NCBI RefSeq assembly: GCF_963576675.1
Contig: NC_088915.1
Span: 30,533,501 to 30,597,500, forward strand
DNA length: 64,000 nt
Origin: Euphorbia lathyris
Taxonomy: Eukaryota; Streptophyta; Magnoliopsida; Malpighiales; Euphorbiaceae
Reading direction: 5' to 3'
The notes under the pieces were generated by a model, which saw only the letters and a list, made by a program, of their open reading frames with translations, was not told the origin of the DNA and did no database searches. The position numbers and the translations under genes were made by a program. Below, piece after piece: positions 46,310 through 57,600 of the stretch (position 1 is the first letter of the stretch; each line of letters opens with the position of its first letter).

Positions 46310-47190
46310 TCTTGATTTTGATGTTGATGGCATGTCCTTGTTATAAATAGAAACATTAATATTGTTTGGTTATGGGACCAAACTATGTTTCATTGCTATC
46401 CAATTATGTATTACTATTTTTATGAAAGTGAACTTTATATATATACACATGTATTATGGTTGAAATCAATATATAACAACTTGACATATTTATTACATTG
46501 GCACCTCTAATTTTTCATTTTTCTTTTAACATCTAGAGATTGTATTAGACTCTACCCTAACATGAACTATAAACATTTTCTTTAATTAAAAGTGGGGATG
46601 GGAAAAGTTGAAGTTCGACATCCTAATTAGGTTGACACTCCTAGACGACTATCCAAAAACTTGAACCTGAAATATTATTAAAAGAGAAAATAATAAAAAT
46701 TACAAAGAAAAGGAAAAAAAAAGATAAGCAAACCGGTATAAATTACGATCGCTAAAGTTATTGCTAAAGAAGCTAGAACAAAAAGCATGATGTGAATCTA
46801 ATAATCATGTTGGGATTGGGAAATAATTCTATCATAGCTAGTAAGTAAGAGCATCCGCTACCTAGTTTCCCTCCCAATAAATGTGAGAGATAACGACAAT
46901 CATATTATTCAACAAACTCAAACAGTGATGTCATTTTATCATATATTAACATGGACTATTACAACTGTATATTTGACACTTGGTAAAAAAACTTTACACT
47001 TCATATATATATAAAGATTGAGTATAAAATTTGTTATGTGAGCATGCCATGTCAACAATAGATGAGTTATAAAAATTATAGAATATATTATAATGAAACG
47101 CATATTTGGTATGAAAATGTCACATCAGCTATAAAAATTACATGTAAGAATATTAGAAAAGTTACATATGCCAAGATGAAAGCTACACAA
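46310..47190. other. 3' flank of the P450 gene, no gene
   Basis: A likely 3' UTR with several AATAAA-like signals downstream of the stop (46310-46480). Then comes AT-rich sequence with no coding homology. Confidence 0.45.
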
Positions 47191-48001
47191 ACACCTAAGT
47201 CATGCACAAAACTCTAGACCATCTTAATAAGCAGTAGTCTGAGGTTATACATGTCATTACAGATAGAGTGCGGGTCACTAGAGGCAGAAGCTGTTGAATT
47301 TCAGGTGTTGAACAACATTGATTTATTTTTGCGCGGGTCTCTTGAGAGGATGTAATCAAGTTAAGAGCATAGGACTTGAGAGTGATTCGAACATGATGAA
47401 GCATGAAGGGTTATTTAGCATTGATAGTTTTGGAGGGAAAGTCGTTTCGTCAATGATTTTTTCATGTATAATGGCTCTAATTTCACCCGAACCCCAGCTG
47501 AGTTGATCTCCTTGGCAACCTCCCTCAAAACCTTTTTCGAGAGACATATAAACAACGTTGATAGTGCCTTTTTATCTAGTTGCTTCCATTACTCCTCCAT
47601 TATAGAACTAGACTTTTCCACCATTCCTTCAAACATCACACCCCTTTCGTTTTGGATGAGTATAGGGCATCTTCAGTTTTCTTAGATCAAAGTTCATCGA
47701 TTTATCAAACTTTTCAATATCGGATTTTGCAGATAAAACCATGGTTTAAAAAAATTAATTCACCAAAGAAAACTTGATACTCTGCTACCACTTGTTAGAA
47801 GATGAATCTAGTTGCTTCCACTACTCCTCTATTATAGAAGTAGACTTTTTCCCAATTCCTTCAAACATCACATCTCTCTGTTTTGGACGAATATACCGCG
47901 CATTGAAGTTCGTTGATCTATCAAACTTTTCAATATCAAATTTTGTGGAGAAACCATGTCTGACAATTCACCAAAGAAAAACCGACGCTCCAATACCACT
48001 T
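47191..48001 (-). pseudogene. Copia gag-start remnant with duplicated leader segment
   Basis: On the minus strand, sequence just inside the LTR at 48002-48272 reads a tRNA-primer-like GTGGTATTGGAGC, then STKFDIEKFDRSTNF, a Copia gag start block, then a TSIIEE-like stretch with frame breaks. A second, diverged copy of this segment (about 47574-47798) begins again with a primer-like GTGGTAGCAGAG at about 47791. Further down (47500-47320) an open frame continues with no recognised domain. A decayed fragment. Confidence 0.5.
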
Positions 48002-48272
48002 GTTAAGAAATGATTATCTACGCATGTGAATTAATCGAATAACTGAATATAAATAAAATATGCAATACAAGAGAATTATGTTGTTCAGCTAATTTGTGCC
48101 TATATTCGGGATACGTGAGAAATATTACTGTAGCAACCTAGAGCAACCAACAATTTACAAGAGAATTTATAAACCAAAAATTTGTCTAAGAAATTTTATT
48201 CCCAAATATTTCTCAAAACTCTCAGCTGTTTTACTCTATAAATTTATTAGCCAACAAATATAAGTCTAACAG
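48002..48272 (-). repeat. short Copia-type LTR (271 bp)
   Basis: TG...CA-bounded on both strands: starts TGTTAAGAAATG and ends AAGTCTAACA in plus orientation. It is followed on the minus strand by a primer-binding-like sequence and gag-like coding. The partner LTR was not found. Confidence 0.5.
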
Positions 48273-48294
48273 AACATCAAGCTTCTACTTAAGT

Positions 48295-48606
48295 GATGCA
48301 TTTATAAGCTTGTCATTAAATTTGCAAAACTTAATCTCTACTCTTTTTTTTTTTTTTGTCGTAAAATGATGCATTTATAAGCTTGTCATTAAATTTGCAA
48401 AACTTAATATCTACTCTCTTTTTTTTGGGTCGTAAGGGTATCCCACCGCCGATAGCAATGACTAATCCCTTTCGCAGATGGTTTACACCTCTATGAGTAG
48501 GACTGCTGGCCGGCAGCAATTCTTTCCATTCCCAAAGATGAGAATCAAACCCTATATCTTTGGTTAAATGAGGAAGAGCCTTTACCACTCCACCACAACC
48601 TCGTAG
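48295..48606 (-). mobile_element. tRNA-derived SINE with poly(A) and duplicated target
   Basis: On the minus strand the element starts near 48606 with GGTTGTGGTGGAGTGGTAAA (A-box-like), then a B-box-like GGGTTTGATTCTCAT, and ends at about 48419 in GACCCAAAAAAAA. Flanks read AAGTAGAGGTTAAG on the upstream side and GAGTAGATATTAAG beyond the tail, an imperfect target duplication. Beyond that, a ~65-bp segment (GATGCATTTATAAGCTTGTC...) is repeated directly at 48294-48359 and 48368-48425, with another T run between, suggesting a second truncated insertion or slippage. Confidence 0.7.
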
Positions 48607-48937
48607 TTACTTAACCTCTACTTTAATTCATCAAGATCAAAGACTTACTAATTAACAATTAATATGTTTTTTTTAGAAAACATATGGCGAGCTTAAAACG
48701 AATTCGATTATAATTCCATTATTTGTAAGAAACACAAAAACAAGATTTATTAATATGAAAATATAATTTCCAGTCCTTAAAAAAAGAAAAGTAAATGTTG
48801 AGCGTATCTTCAGCATATAAATTTGGCAAGTCTTTCTATTTTTATGAGAAAACTAATGTATATATATATACATATTGTTTAATTTTGAAAAGGCAAATAT
48901 TGATTTAGTTTGAATAATTAAAATCAAATATATAAAA

Positions 48938-49719
48938 ATGAGTTGTTCAAGATCAAGATCAAGATCATTGTGTTTTCTTCTACTTTGTGTAGTAGTGATT
49001 TCTTCTAATGCTCAACCTGTTCCTATTGTTATAGTTGAAAAGGCTAAGGAAAAAGGAGCTGGTATTTATTTATTCATTCATTTATTCCTAAATTAAATTC
49101 CATTTTAATTATACCTATATAATTGGGAAATTAATATTCTTAATTTGCAGTTTGTTTAGATGGAAGCCCACCAGCTTATTTCTTCCAAAACGGTTCTGGT
49201 CAAGGCATTAATAATTGGTTAATTATCGTTGAGGTTATTTCTTCTCAAAATATACTACTCCAATTATTATATCATATTCAGTTTATTTATTTTTTAAAAT
49301 TGTGGGCAATGCATTTACATTAAATAAAGAAAATTACATTAAAAACAAAGGAAAACCCTTAACCTACCCCATTAATGTGATTCGAATTCATGACCTCTAG
49401 AATCATAGATACCCTAAATCTTAAACCCTAAATCCTAAACTCTCGCTTCACTACAAGTTTCAGTTTATTTTATTATAATTAATATTGAAATAGTATAAAT
49501 ATAGGTTTTAATTAATAAATGTTTAGGGAGGAGGATGGTGTGAAACAGTAGAGTCATGTGCATCAAGATTGGGTACAGAAAGAGGTTCATCAGTTTTCAT
49601 GAATAAGACTACAGGTTATGGCGGTTTCTTAGGTGGCGTTCAATCACTAAATCCTGGTATTTTACATACTCTATTATTATTTTAATAACTTCTTCTTTTT
49701 TAATTACATTTCATTTACC

Positions 49720-49772
<53 letters not shown>

Positions 49773-51782
49773 CAGATTTTTATAACTGGAACAGGGTTAA
49801 AGTTAGGTACTGTGATGGGGCTTCTTTTACTGGTGATGTTGAAGAACCTTTAAAAGTCAATCAAGTAATATAATTATTATAATTCTACTTTTTCTATTTT
49901 ATTTATTTTTATATATATATTTATTTATTTGAAATATTATGGCACAGACGGCTCAACTTTTCTTTAGAGGACAACGAATTTGGGATGCTATTATGGCTGA
50001 GCTAATGGATAGAGGCATGAAAAATGCATCAAAAGTAACTCTACATTCCATAAATAATTGTTTCATTTATGGAAAAATAATATATCTCGTACTAATAATA
50101 AAAAAGTGAAAAAACACAGGCAATTCTTAGTGGTTGTTCAGCGGGTGGATTGGCAGCAATCTTACATTGCGATCAATTCAGAGCTCTCCTACCAAAAGAA
50201 GCTATTGTCAAATGTATTTCTGATGCTGGTTATTTTATTCGAGGGTACTTTTTTTTAAATAAAGTTTTTGTTTATTTTCATCTTATTTTGAGACAATTTA
50301 TTCAAATTAACCCTTCTATTCTATATTGTTGTCTTATTAATTTTAGGTCCGATTTAACCAAAAACCATACAATTGATGACGTCTATGGCAAAGTCGTCGC
50401 TTTACATGTAATTTTAATTACTCTAACTTCATTTGTTTTTTTCTTATCAATAATTACATTTGAATTAATTTGATCAAATTATTTTTTACAGGGATCAGTA
50501 AAGACTCTGCCTAAATCTTGCAAACAAGCAAAGCCCGAACTTGTAAGTTTGGTTGAGATGTTAATTAAGTAATTAGATAAACTCTCTCTTCGATTTTCAT
50601 ATATAATAATATTTTTGTTTGTCTTTTGAAATTTACAGTGTTTTTTCCCACAATTTGTGGCTGAGACTATGGAAACACCACTTTTCCTCATTAACTCACC
50701 TTATGATTCATGGCAGGTTAGATTAATTAGCAATTTTAATTTCATTAATTTATATGATGGTTCATGTTAGCAGACCTCGAATCATTTCGGGATAAAGGCT
50801 TTGTTTTTGTTGTTGTGACAATATATTTCATCATAATATAATATATTAATTCAATTTCAGATAGGTCATATTTTGGCACCAAACACTTTGCAAGTGGCAA
50901 AGACAAAGGAGTGGAATGATTGCAGACTTGACATAGCCAAATGCTCACCTGACCAATTAAAAATTGTTCAAGGTCAGCACATTAAACCATATTCACTACA
51001 AGAAAATGTGAATCACGACATAAATAGTCGTAGGTGATGTGTAGTAACCCGTCCAAAACAACAGATGGATTACTGGCATTGGTAATAATTTGGTCGGAGA
51101 AAATATCCAACCAACTGTTTTCGATCCAATTTTGACTGGCGAAAATATCCAACGGATATTTTCGGCCAATATGTCTGCCAATGATCAGTAACGGAAATTG
51201 CTCTGCTACTGTACTGTCAGTGATTAGCAGCAAAAAATATCCCGTCGTGGTTTTCGCTGACGATCAACTATTTTCTTGTAGTGGTGTCTTATATTTTTAT
51301 TTTCGAATTGCTATTTATATATGTAAAAAAATGGGTTGATGAAATCAGCATTCAGAGACGAATTCGTAAAAGCAGTAGAAACAGGAGCTGGGAAGAATCC
51401 CAAAAATGGATACTTCATTAACTCATATCATGCGCATTGCCAAACTAGCGATGCAGAGAATTGGATTGGCCCTAAGGCTTTAAAATTGAAAAATACGGTA
51501 ATTAAATCATTTCTTCTTGTTCTTACTATTATTACTATGGTAAATAAAATTAATTATGAATCCAAATTTAAAGATTAAAAGGATCATTTATTCATTTGAA
51601 TTACTTTGAAATGACAAGTATATGATAATATTGAAAAAAGATATATATATATTTTGCAGGAAGTATGGAAGGCAGTGGGAGATTGGTTTTTTGATAGAGC
51701 ACCTACACCGTTTAGAGAAATTGATCCGCCTTACCCATCCAATCCTACTTGTCCATCTCTTAATAAATCTACTTCCGCCTAA
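48938..51782 (+). CDS. PAE: pectin acetylesterase (12 exons)
   Basis: A secreted carbohydrate esterase (family CE13, Notum-like fold) that removes acetyl groups from cell-wall pectin. Exons: 48938-49061, 49151-49233, 49527-49656, 49776-49864, 49948-50034, 50120-50244, 50347-50407, 50492-50542, 50639-50716, 50861-50972, 51349-51497, 51660-51782; all GT-AG and in phase, total 403 residues. Seen: signal peptide (about 1-25, [15 protein letters not shown]), [23 protein letters not shown], nucleophile motif LSGCSAGG (Ser 178), catalytic Asp in NSPYDSWQ (273), and His in the SYHAHCQ block (343). The family usually has Cys where Tyr 340 stands. Full length, with all catalytic residues. Intron 3 has an AT microsatellite, intron 9 an RTE tail and intron 10 a CACTA-like MITE. 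Confidence 0.93.
49726..49770. repeat. (AT)n microsatellite in PAE intron 3
   Basis: Alternating AT run ending just before the exon 4 acceptor TGTGCAG, about 5 bases away. Confidence 0.95.
50751..50817 (+). mobile_element. extremely 5'-truncated RTE LINE tail in PAE intron 9
   Basis: About 65 bp closely match the 3' end of the RTE LINE at 61769-62239: ATATGATGGTTCATGTTAGC, CGAATCATTTCGGGA, then a TTTGTT/GTTGTTGT tail. LINEs of this clade end in such TTG repeats. Only the tail inserted. Confidence 0.75.
50994..51283. mobile_element. CACTA-like MITE in PAE intron 10
   Basis: A 290-bp element with ends CACTACAAGAAAA and TTTTCTTGTAGTG, perfect 13-bp inverted repeats beginning with CACTA. Flanking trinucleotides (ATT, GTG) do not match, so the TSD has decayed or the borders are off by a little. 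The interior has inverted GGATATTTTC-type units. Confidence 0.7.
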
Positions 51783-52280
51783 TTAGACTGAACGTTGGGT
51801 TTAATTGTTGTTATTTACTATTTGTTGTAGTTTGTAGCTAGAAAGAAGCTACAAAAGGAAATTAAATAATAGAAGTTATTGTTTTCCGCTTACACTTAAA
51901 GATTTAATCCATTCTTCTTTTTATGAAAGAAAACAAAATTTGTGTAACAAAAGAACAATTAGCTAGATCCAATTCCTTGATAGTGAAGATTCCATGCAAA
52001 TGTGCTTTAACTCATTTCATGCAAATACTTTCTAGAATTTTTAAATGTGTCGGTCACCTAGGTTTAACTGATTCTTTTTCCCGATTAAATCAGGTGGTGA
52101 CTCTATAAACTTAACACGTGTTTTGTACAAAAATCTAACTTGAAGAGTCCATTTTTAAGCATTTAAACGAGGGTGATGGTTTTCTAAAAACACCTAACAA
52201 ATCAAGTCCAATGCCCGTGTTTTACATGCATGCGTTTTGATCTACCAATGGATCATTTTCCTTACAAAAAACTTCATCTC
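51783..52280. other. PAE 3' flank, no further gene
   Basis: Likely PAE 3' UTR (ATTAAATAATAGAAG near 51860). Then unassigned sequence with no coding homology. Confidence 0.45.
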
Positions 52281-52284
52281 ATCA

Positions 52285-53350
52285 TTTTGGCTCACAGTGG
52301 CGACTCGGCCGGGGATCGAACTTAGAATCTTTGGTCTTAAATTTATTTTCAGAAATGCCAACTTGCAATTTCCTTAGATGTTTGAATGACTTTGATGGAA
52401 AGTGAGATGGATATATTAGTACCTTGTTTGTCTTTATGACTTTGAGGGTCAAATTGATTATTTCTTGATCATTTAGGTAGCTTAGAGATTTTGTGTTCAT
52501 TTTTTTCTAAAAACCTTTTCAAAGTAACAGTCGGGTTAAGATCAAACCCCATCAAAATCTTCAGCCGCTGCAGGATCCAACGATAGCTTCCTTCAGTCTC
52601 ATCTTTAATTATGGTATGCACGATCTTAAAGTTGTTATTGCATGGCGTCATCCCAACAATTTCAACAAATGGCATTTTGTACTTGTTAGTTTTTTATGTT
52701 GAATCAATGTTGATATACCAGTAGTAGGTCCTGAATATATCTACTGATTCTGGATGTGCCATAAACATATACGTTATCACGCCAGAATCAGGATCAGCCT
52801 GGGTATAATGAACATACATGTTCTCGACAGCAATATGGTAGAATTGACTAGCCATGTCTCTACCTTCGAACCCATCCTTCCTCATCTTATCCCTCTAATT
52901 ATAGACGTGTTTAATTGTTGGGTTGTCTGCTAGATGCTTTTCTTTAACTGCTGCTAAAATAGCACATGGCTTTGCTTGAGCGAAACTCATATCATGCATA
53001 ATTATTTTAGATCTGGTACTGAGTCCGCTCATCTGTCGACTTCTCTCTGGATACACACGTAATGTATGATTGTGCATACCAGTTGCCACAAACTTAATCT
53101 GTATCCCCCAACCAGAAAGGTCTACATGTTGATAGGCTTTAATCTGAAATTTACATCTACACGCTTTAGTTTTACTTTTTCTTATTAAAGTCTCTTCAGA
53201 AGTTCTCAAAACACCTCTATAGCGTTCACCCCATCAACATCTCAACAGCTTCTGCTTTTCTCCATGTTTCTGCGAAGATATTATTATCTCAAACCCATTC
53301 TGAATAGCTATCTGTTTTGCTCAATCAACAGCATCTTGACACGAAGGAAA
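52285..53350 (-). pseudogene. FAR1/FHY3-like MULE transposase remnant
   Basis: Minus-strand frames in order: a FAR1-type DNA-binding segment (KTKACRCKFQIKAYQ, then GMHNHTLRVYPE); HDMSFAQAKPCAIL; YTQADPDSGVITYMFMAHPE; YWYINIDST with the first catalytic Asp; and KYKMPFVEIVGMTPCNNNF followed by KDETEGSYRWILQRLK. Stops or frameshifts separate the pieces (for example a stop right after the IDST block). The remainder of the DDE domain and any SWIM zinc finger are missing. The family includes domesticated light-signalling regulators, but the breaks point to a dead transposase. Confidence 0.8.
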
Positions 53351-53514
53351 ACGGTATCCATTATGAAACGGGAACTGTAATCAATGGCATCGGGATTCCA
53401 ATCTTTTAGCGGTTCCTGAATATACCAAAAATGCATAACAATTGTTAATATAGTCTGAAAAAATACAAAAACTTAAATTTGGGTGGTGTTTCGGCCCTAT
53501 TTTAAGGGAAACAG

Positions 53515-53735
53515 GCAGGGCACCCAGTTCCACCACAGGCAGGGACGGACAGCTTGTGCTGCCCGTCCCACAGGTGGAACGGGCTGCGAACGTTGCCCAT
53601 TCCATAGGTGGAACGGGCGGCGCGCGCTGCCCGTTCTATTGGTGGAACGGGTGGCGCACGCTGTCCGTTCCATTGGCCGAACGCGTGGTTCATGCGTTCG
53701 GCCTATGGAATGGGCAGCATGCGCCACCCGTTCAG
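53515..53735. repeat. GC-rich tandem palindromic repeat (~37 bp units)
   Basis: Five or six imperfect units such as GGTGGAACGGGCGGCGCGCG followed by CTGCCCGTTC. Each is itself a near-palindrome (GAACGGGC...GCCCGTTC), with a GAACGCGTGG...GCGTTCGG variant at the right end. GC content is far above the surroundings. Open frames on both strands here are by-products of the composition. Confidence 0.8.
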
Positions 53736-54164
53736 GCAAAAATCATGAAAATTGAAATTTCAGATTTCGAATTTTTTTTTAATGTAGGATCGTAATATTA
53801 CCTCATGTTCGAAATCATCTACTTCGGGAATGCTCGGTTCTATTTTCGTAAAAATCGAATTTTTTGCTCGGGAGAGAAAGGGAGAGAGAGGATTTTGAGT
53901 TTTGGATGCAAAATAATGAGAATGGCGGAAAGGTAAAAGAGGAGGCGGTAATAAGTAATTAGGGGTGGTGAATAGTAAAACCTTAAATTAATCAAAAATT
54001 TGAATTGAATGCATGGAGAAAGAGAAAGAAAAACTGGTTCCATCTTAAGAAACACGCATGTTGCGGTCGAGATTTAGGAATCTCGATCGCGGCACCGCAT
54101 GCCCCTTGGCAAGGTGTGCTGCGCGATTCGTTCCCTAATCCCTGTTGAGATTTTCAAAATCTCT

Positions 54165-54360
54165 AAGGCTCCAGAAACTCATCTAACTCTAAACAAAAAT
54201 CACTAATGAGATTTTTAATCTCTATAGAAACAGAAACTCATCTAACCATATACAAAAATCACTGATGAGATTTTTAAAATCTCTATAGAAACAGAAACTT
54301 AAGGTTGATGTAATTTCAATTACAACTTTTATCTCAAATGAGATTTTTAAAATCTCTAAA
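54165..54360. repeat. ~60-bp tandem repeat, ~3 copies
   Basis: Units share GAAACTCATCTAAC, CAAAAATCACT and ATGAGATTTTTAAAATCTCT with small changes. It lies 3' of the Athila integrase on the minus strand, possibly part of that element's non-coding 3' region. Confidence 0.75.
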
Positions 54361-54536
54361 GGCACTTTACTAATTTATTATTAATAATTAAGATACTTAA
54401 TTTATTTTTTTATATCTTTTGATTATCAAAAATTATTTCTAATCTAACTATTAATTTGTAAACTAAAGACTAATGTGTAAACTACACTAGAAATGAAAAA
54501 CTAAAAACTTAAAAATGTGTTAATCCTTAAGAATTC

Positions 54537-56405
54537 TCAAGGAGAAACTAAATGTTGGATAAAATCAATTACCTGGACCGGATTTCCATCAAAATAAATC
54601 TTACAACGATGATCGTTAGCCTTGAATCGTTCACCCTTAGGATTTTCCAATTCTAGAGTTCTGTGATCAAATGTATTAACAACTAAATATGGTCCTGCCC
54701 ATCTAGACTTTAACTTACCTGGAAACAACCTCAATCGGGAATTGAAAAGTAAAACTTTATCCCCAATCTTGAAAGTTTTAACCTTAATTCTAGCATCATG
54801 CCATTTTTTCACTTTCTCTTTGTACAAAGCATTTTCATAGGACAAGAAACACAACTCATCCCATTCATTTAAATCTAACAAACGCTTTCTACCAGCACTT
54901 TGTAAATCATAATTGAGGGTTTTAATGGCCCAAAATGCCTTATGCTCTAATTCTACCGGTAAATGACAAGTTTTACCATAGACTAATCTATATGGTGTCA
55001 TTCCTATAGGTGTTTTAAATGCGGTACGGTATGCCCATAGCGCATCGTCAAGCTTTTGAGACCAATCTCTCTTAGAAGATGAAACTGTTTTCTCTAATAT
55101 CCACTTGAGTTCTTTATTTGAGATTTCTACTTGACCATTCGTTTGAGGATGGTATGGGGTAAAAACACGATGATGTATTCCGTATTTCTTCATAAGCGAT
55201 TCAAATTTCTTGCTAATAAAATGAGTACCTCCATCGCTTATCATTGCTCTAGGAACACCAAATCGACAAAAAATATCTTTCAAAAACTTAACAACTACCT
55301 TAGCATCATTAGTTGGGGTTGCAATAGCTTCAACCCACTTAGAGACATAGTCTACGACTACTAAAATATAGTTTTGGCCAAAAGAAGGAGGAAAAGGACC
55401 CATAAAGTCAATTCCCCACACATCGAAGATTTCAACCTCCAATATGCTATTCAGGGGCATTTCATCTCTTCTGCCTAAATTACCTACTCTTTGACACTTA
55501 TCACAACGATTAACAAAGAAACGAACATCTTTAAACAAAGTAGGCCAAAAGAATCCACATTCTAAAACCTTTGCAACTATTTTACTTGCACCGTTATGAC
55601 CTCCATAAGAGCTTGCATGACATTCAAACATAATAGAATAACATTCCGACTCACTAATGCATCTCCTAAGCATGCCATCACCACATATTTTGAACAAGAA
55701 CGGATTTTCCCAAAAGTACCTTTTAACATCTGAAAAGAATTTCTTCTTTTGATGGAAATTCAAACCATCAGGAACTATATTGGCAGCAAGGTAATTGGCT
55801 ACATCTGCATACCATGGTGCTATTAGACTTTTTACTTGCATGACATGTTCATCAGGGAAATCATCTCGTATGCCTATAGTCTCACCAATAGGACCATTTT
55901 CCTCTTCAAGTCTAGAAAGATGATCGGCAACAAGATTTTCAACTCCATTTTTATCTTTAATTTCTATATCAAACTCTTGCAACAATAGGACCCACCTAAT
56001 AAGACGCGGTTTTGCATCTTTCTTAGCAAACAAATACCTCAAAGCAGCATGATCGGTGTAAATTATGACTTTAGACCCTAACAAATATGGTCTAAACTTA
56101 TCACATGCAAAACTACAGCTAGCATTTCCTTTTCGGTTATTGTATAATTTAATTGAGCACCGAATAAAGTATGACTTGCATAATATATGACATGAAGTTT
56201 CTTATCTTTCCTTTGACCTAATACACATCCTACGCCTAAATCAATTGCATCACACGTTATTTCAAAAGGTAAATCCCAATCGGGCTTAGCAATTATAGGT
56301 GCTAACTAAAGCAATTTTCAATGTATTAAAGGCTTGCAAACAATCCTTGTTAAAGTCAAAATGAGCATCTTTCATAAGTAAATCAGTAAGTGGCTTGGCA
56401 ATTAC
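54537..56405 (-). pseudogene. pol (3' part): Athila-type Ty3/Gypsy RNase H and integrase
   Basis: Minus strand. The RNase H start (56405-56085) reads FEITCDAIDLGVGCVLGQRK and [10 protein letters not shown] one-base loss near 56085-56110 breaks the 'F-A-C-D-K-F' block. The frame then stays open (54537-56084, 515 codons): [25 protein letters not shown] (RNase H end), an integrase HHCC zinc region ([11 protein letters not shown]... CDKCQRVGN), the core [26 protein letters not shown] and [11 protein letters not shown] with all three acidic residues, and a C-terminal chromatin-type barrel ([10 protein letters not shown]). Integrase is intact; the element as a whole is not. No 3' LTR was recognised below 54537. 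Confidence 0.9.
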
Positions 56406-56744
56406 AGAAAAGTTGGCTAAATTTCATCAATGGTGTACAACCTTTGCCTCATTTCTCACTTTGGTGTACAACCTTCAATTTGTCTCACTAATATATACGA
56501 CCTTATAGGTGACCTCCCACTTTAGTGTACATCCGGTAAAAATGACCGGTCAACGTCCGGTCAACGCGCCACCTCATCATTTTAATTCAAATAATTAAAT
56601 TAAAAAAAATAAATTTTATTATTTCCCTCTTTTACCCTTACTTTCCATATCTTCCTCTTCTTTTATCTGTTTCCTTCTCACTTTTCAACTTTATTTCTCT
56701 CTCTAACCCCTCTCTCTCTCTTTAAATTTCTTTCTCTCTCTACC

Positions 56745-57120
56745 TCACCTCTCTCTATCTCTCATTTCTCTCATTGCTTGAACTGATATCAAGGAATCCG
56801 ACTCAATAAGAACATCGTTCCAATTCTTCACTTCAATCCAATTTAAAGCTTCTTGGAGAGACAACGCTTCCGCCAATGTAGAATCCTCCGTGTACATCAG
56901 CTCATCGTTAATTACAGCAATAAAAGCCCATAAACTATCCTTCATAACACAACCAAAACCTACTGATCGGGAAAAAGAAAATAGAGTGGCATCAAATTGC
57001 GAGCGAAGCTTGCTTCCATTCAGATATAAAAGCGGTGTTACTAAAGATAATATGAGTTATGGCGGTTTTGTTGTTCCAAATTTTGTCATTCCTATTCAAC
57101 CAAAAAATCCAGTAGAGTAA
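56745..57120 (-). pseudogene. captured RNase-H-like (RVT_3 type) gene fragment
   Basis: On the minus strand the linker reads WLNRNDKIWNN, FISEWKQA, and the RNase H part reads GFGCVMKDSLWAFIA, then STLAEALSLQEALNW and DVLIESDSLISVQAM. This order matches the region between a zinc-binding RT domain and the C-terminal RNase H domain in plant non-LTR-derived proteins. One stop and a frame slip separate linker and domain. The fragment ends in the MULE's own purine tract, so the domain is truncated. Confidence 0.65.
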
Positions 57121-57391
57121 AGCTACAAATTCCATTTTTTTCGAGAGGTAGAACACAGTATAGATGCCTAAAAATCCTTAAAGTTTGAGAACTAAGCACT
57201 CACATCCCAAATTGAAGAAAAATGATATATTTCCCAAGCTACACCGTAACTAACCATCGTGATAAGTGTCTTCTGACACAGTTAAATAAAGCGGAAACAC
57301 ATCAACCATAGGAACATATGCTAATTCAGAGCGACTAATGTTGGGAGGCAGTCCGTCAAAGCTCACCACAACAAGTTCTTTACCTTAGATG

Positions 57392-57600
57392 TTAATACTG
57401 AGACTGATGAAGCTTAGAAGCTTCGAGATTTGCAGCTTGCTTAAGAAAACTGTGGCCATTATCCTCAATAATCATCTGAATTGGACAGGAGCCCAATCCA
57501 TTGGTAATGGCCATCAAAATGTTCTTAATTTCCCCCATTAAACTCATTAGCATCAATGGTGCCGCTCTTATCGCAATCAAATTTCTCAAATATGGAGTCG
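57392..57600 (-). pseudogene. captured EF-hand protein fragment
   Basis: A minus-strand frame reads IFEKFDCDKSGTIDANEF, a canonical EF-hand loop (Asp, Asp, Ser, Thr, Asp, Glu at the ligand positions). After a one-frame slip it continues GEIKNILMAITNGLGSCPIQ and FLKQAANLEASKL, resembling the C-terminal part of a plant EF-hand protein family. Only a fragment; no start. Confidence 0.65.

Noticed and set aside
45178..46356. Minus-strand open frames opposite the P450 exons
   Set aside because: Antisense shadows of a firmly identified gene.
53483..53795. Several overlapping open frames on both strands
   Set aside because: Produced by the GC-rich palindromic minisatellite; both strands stay open because of composition and periodicity.
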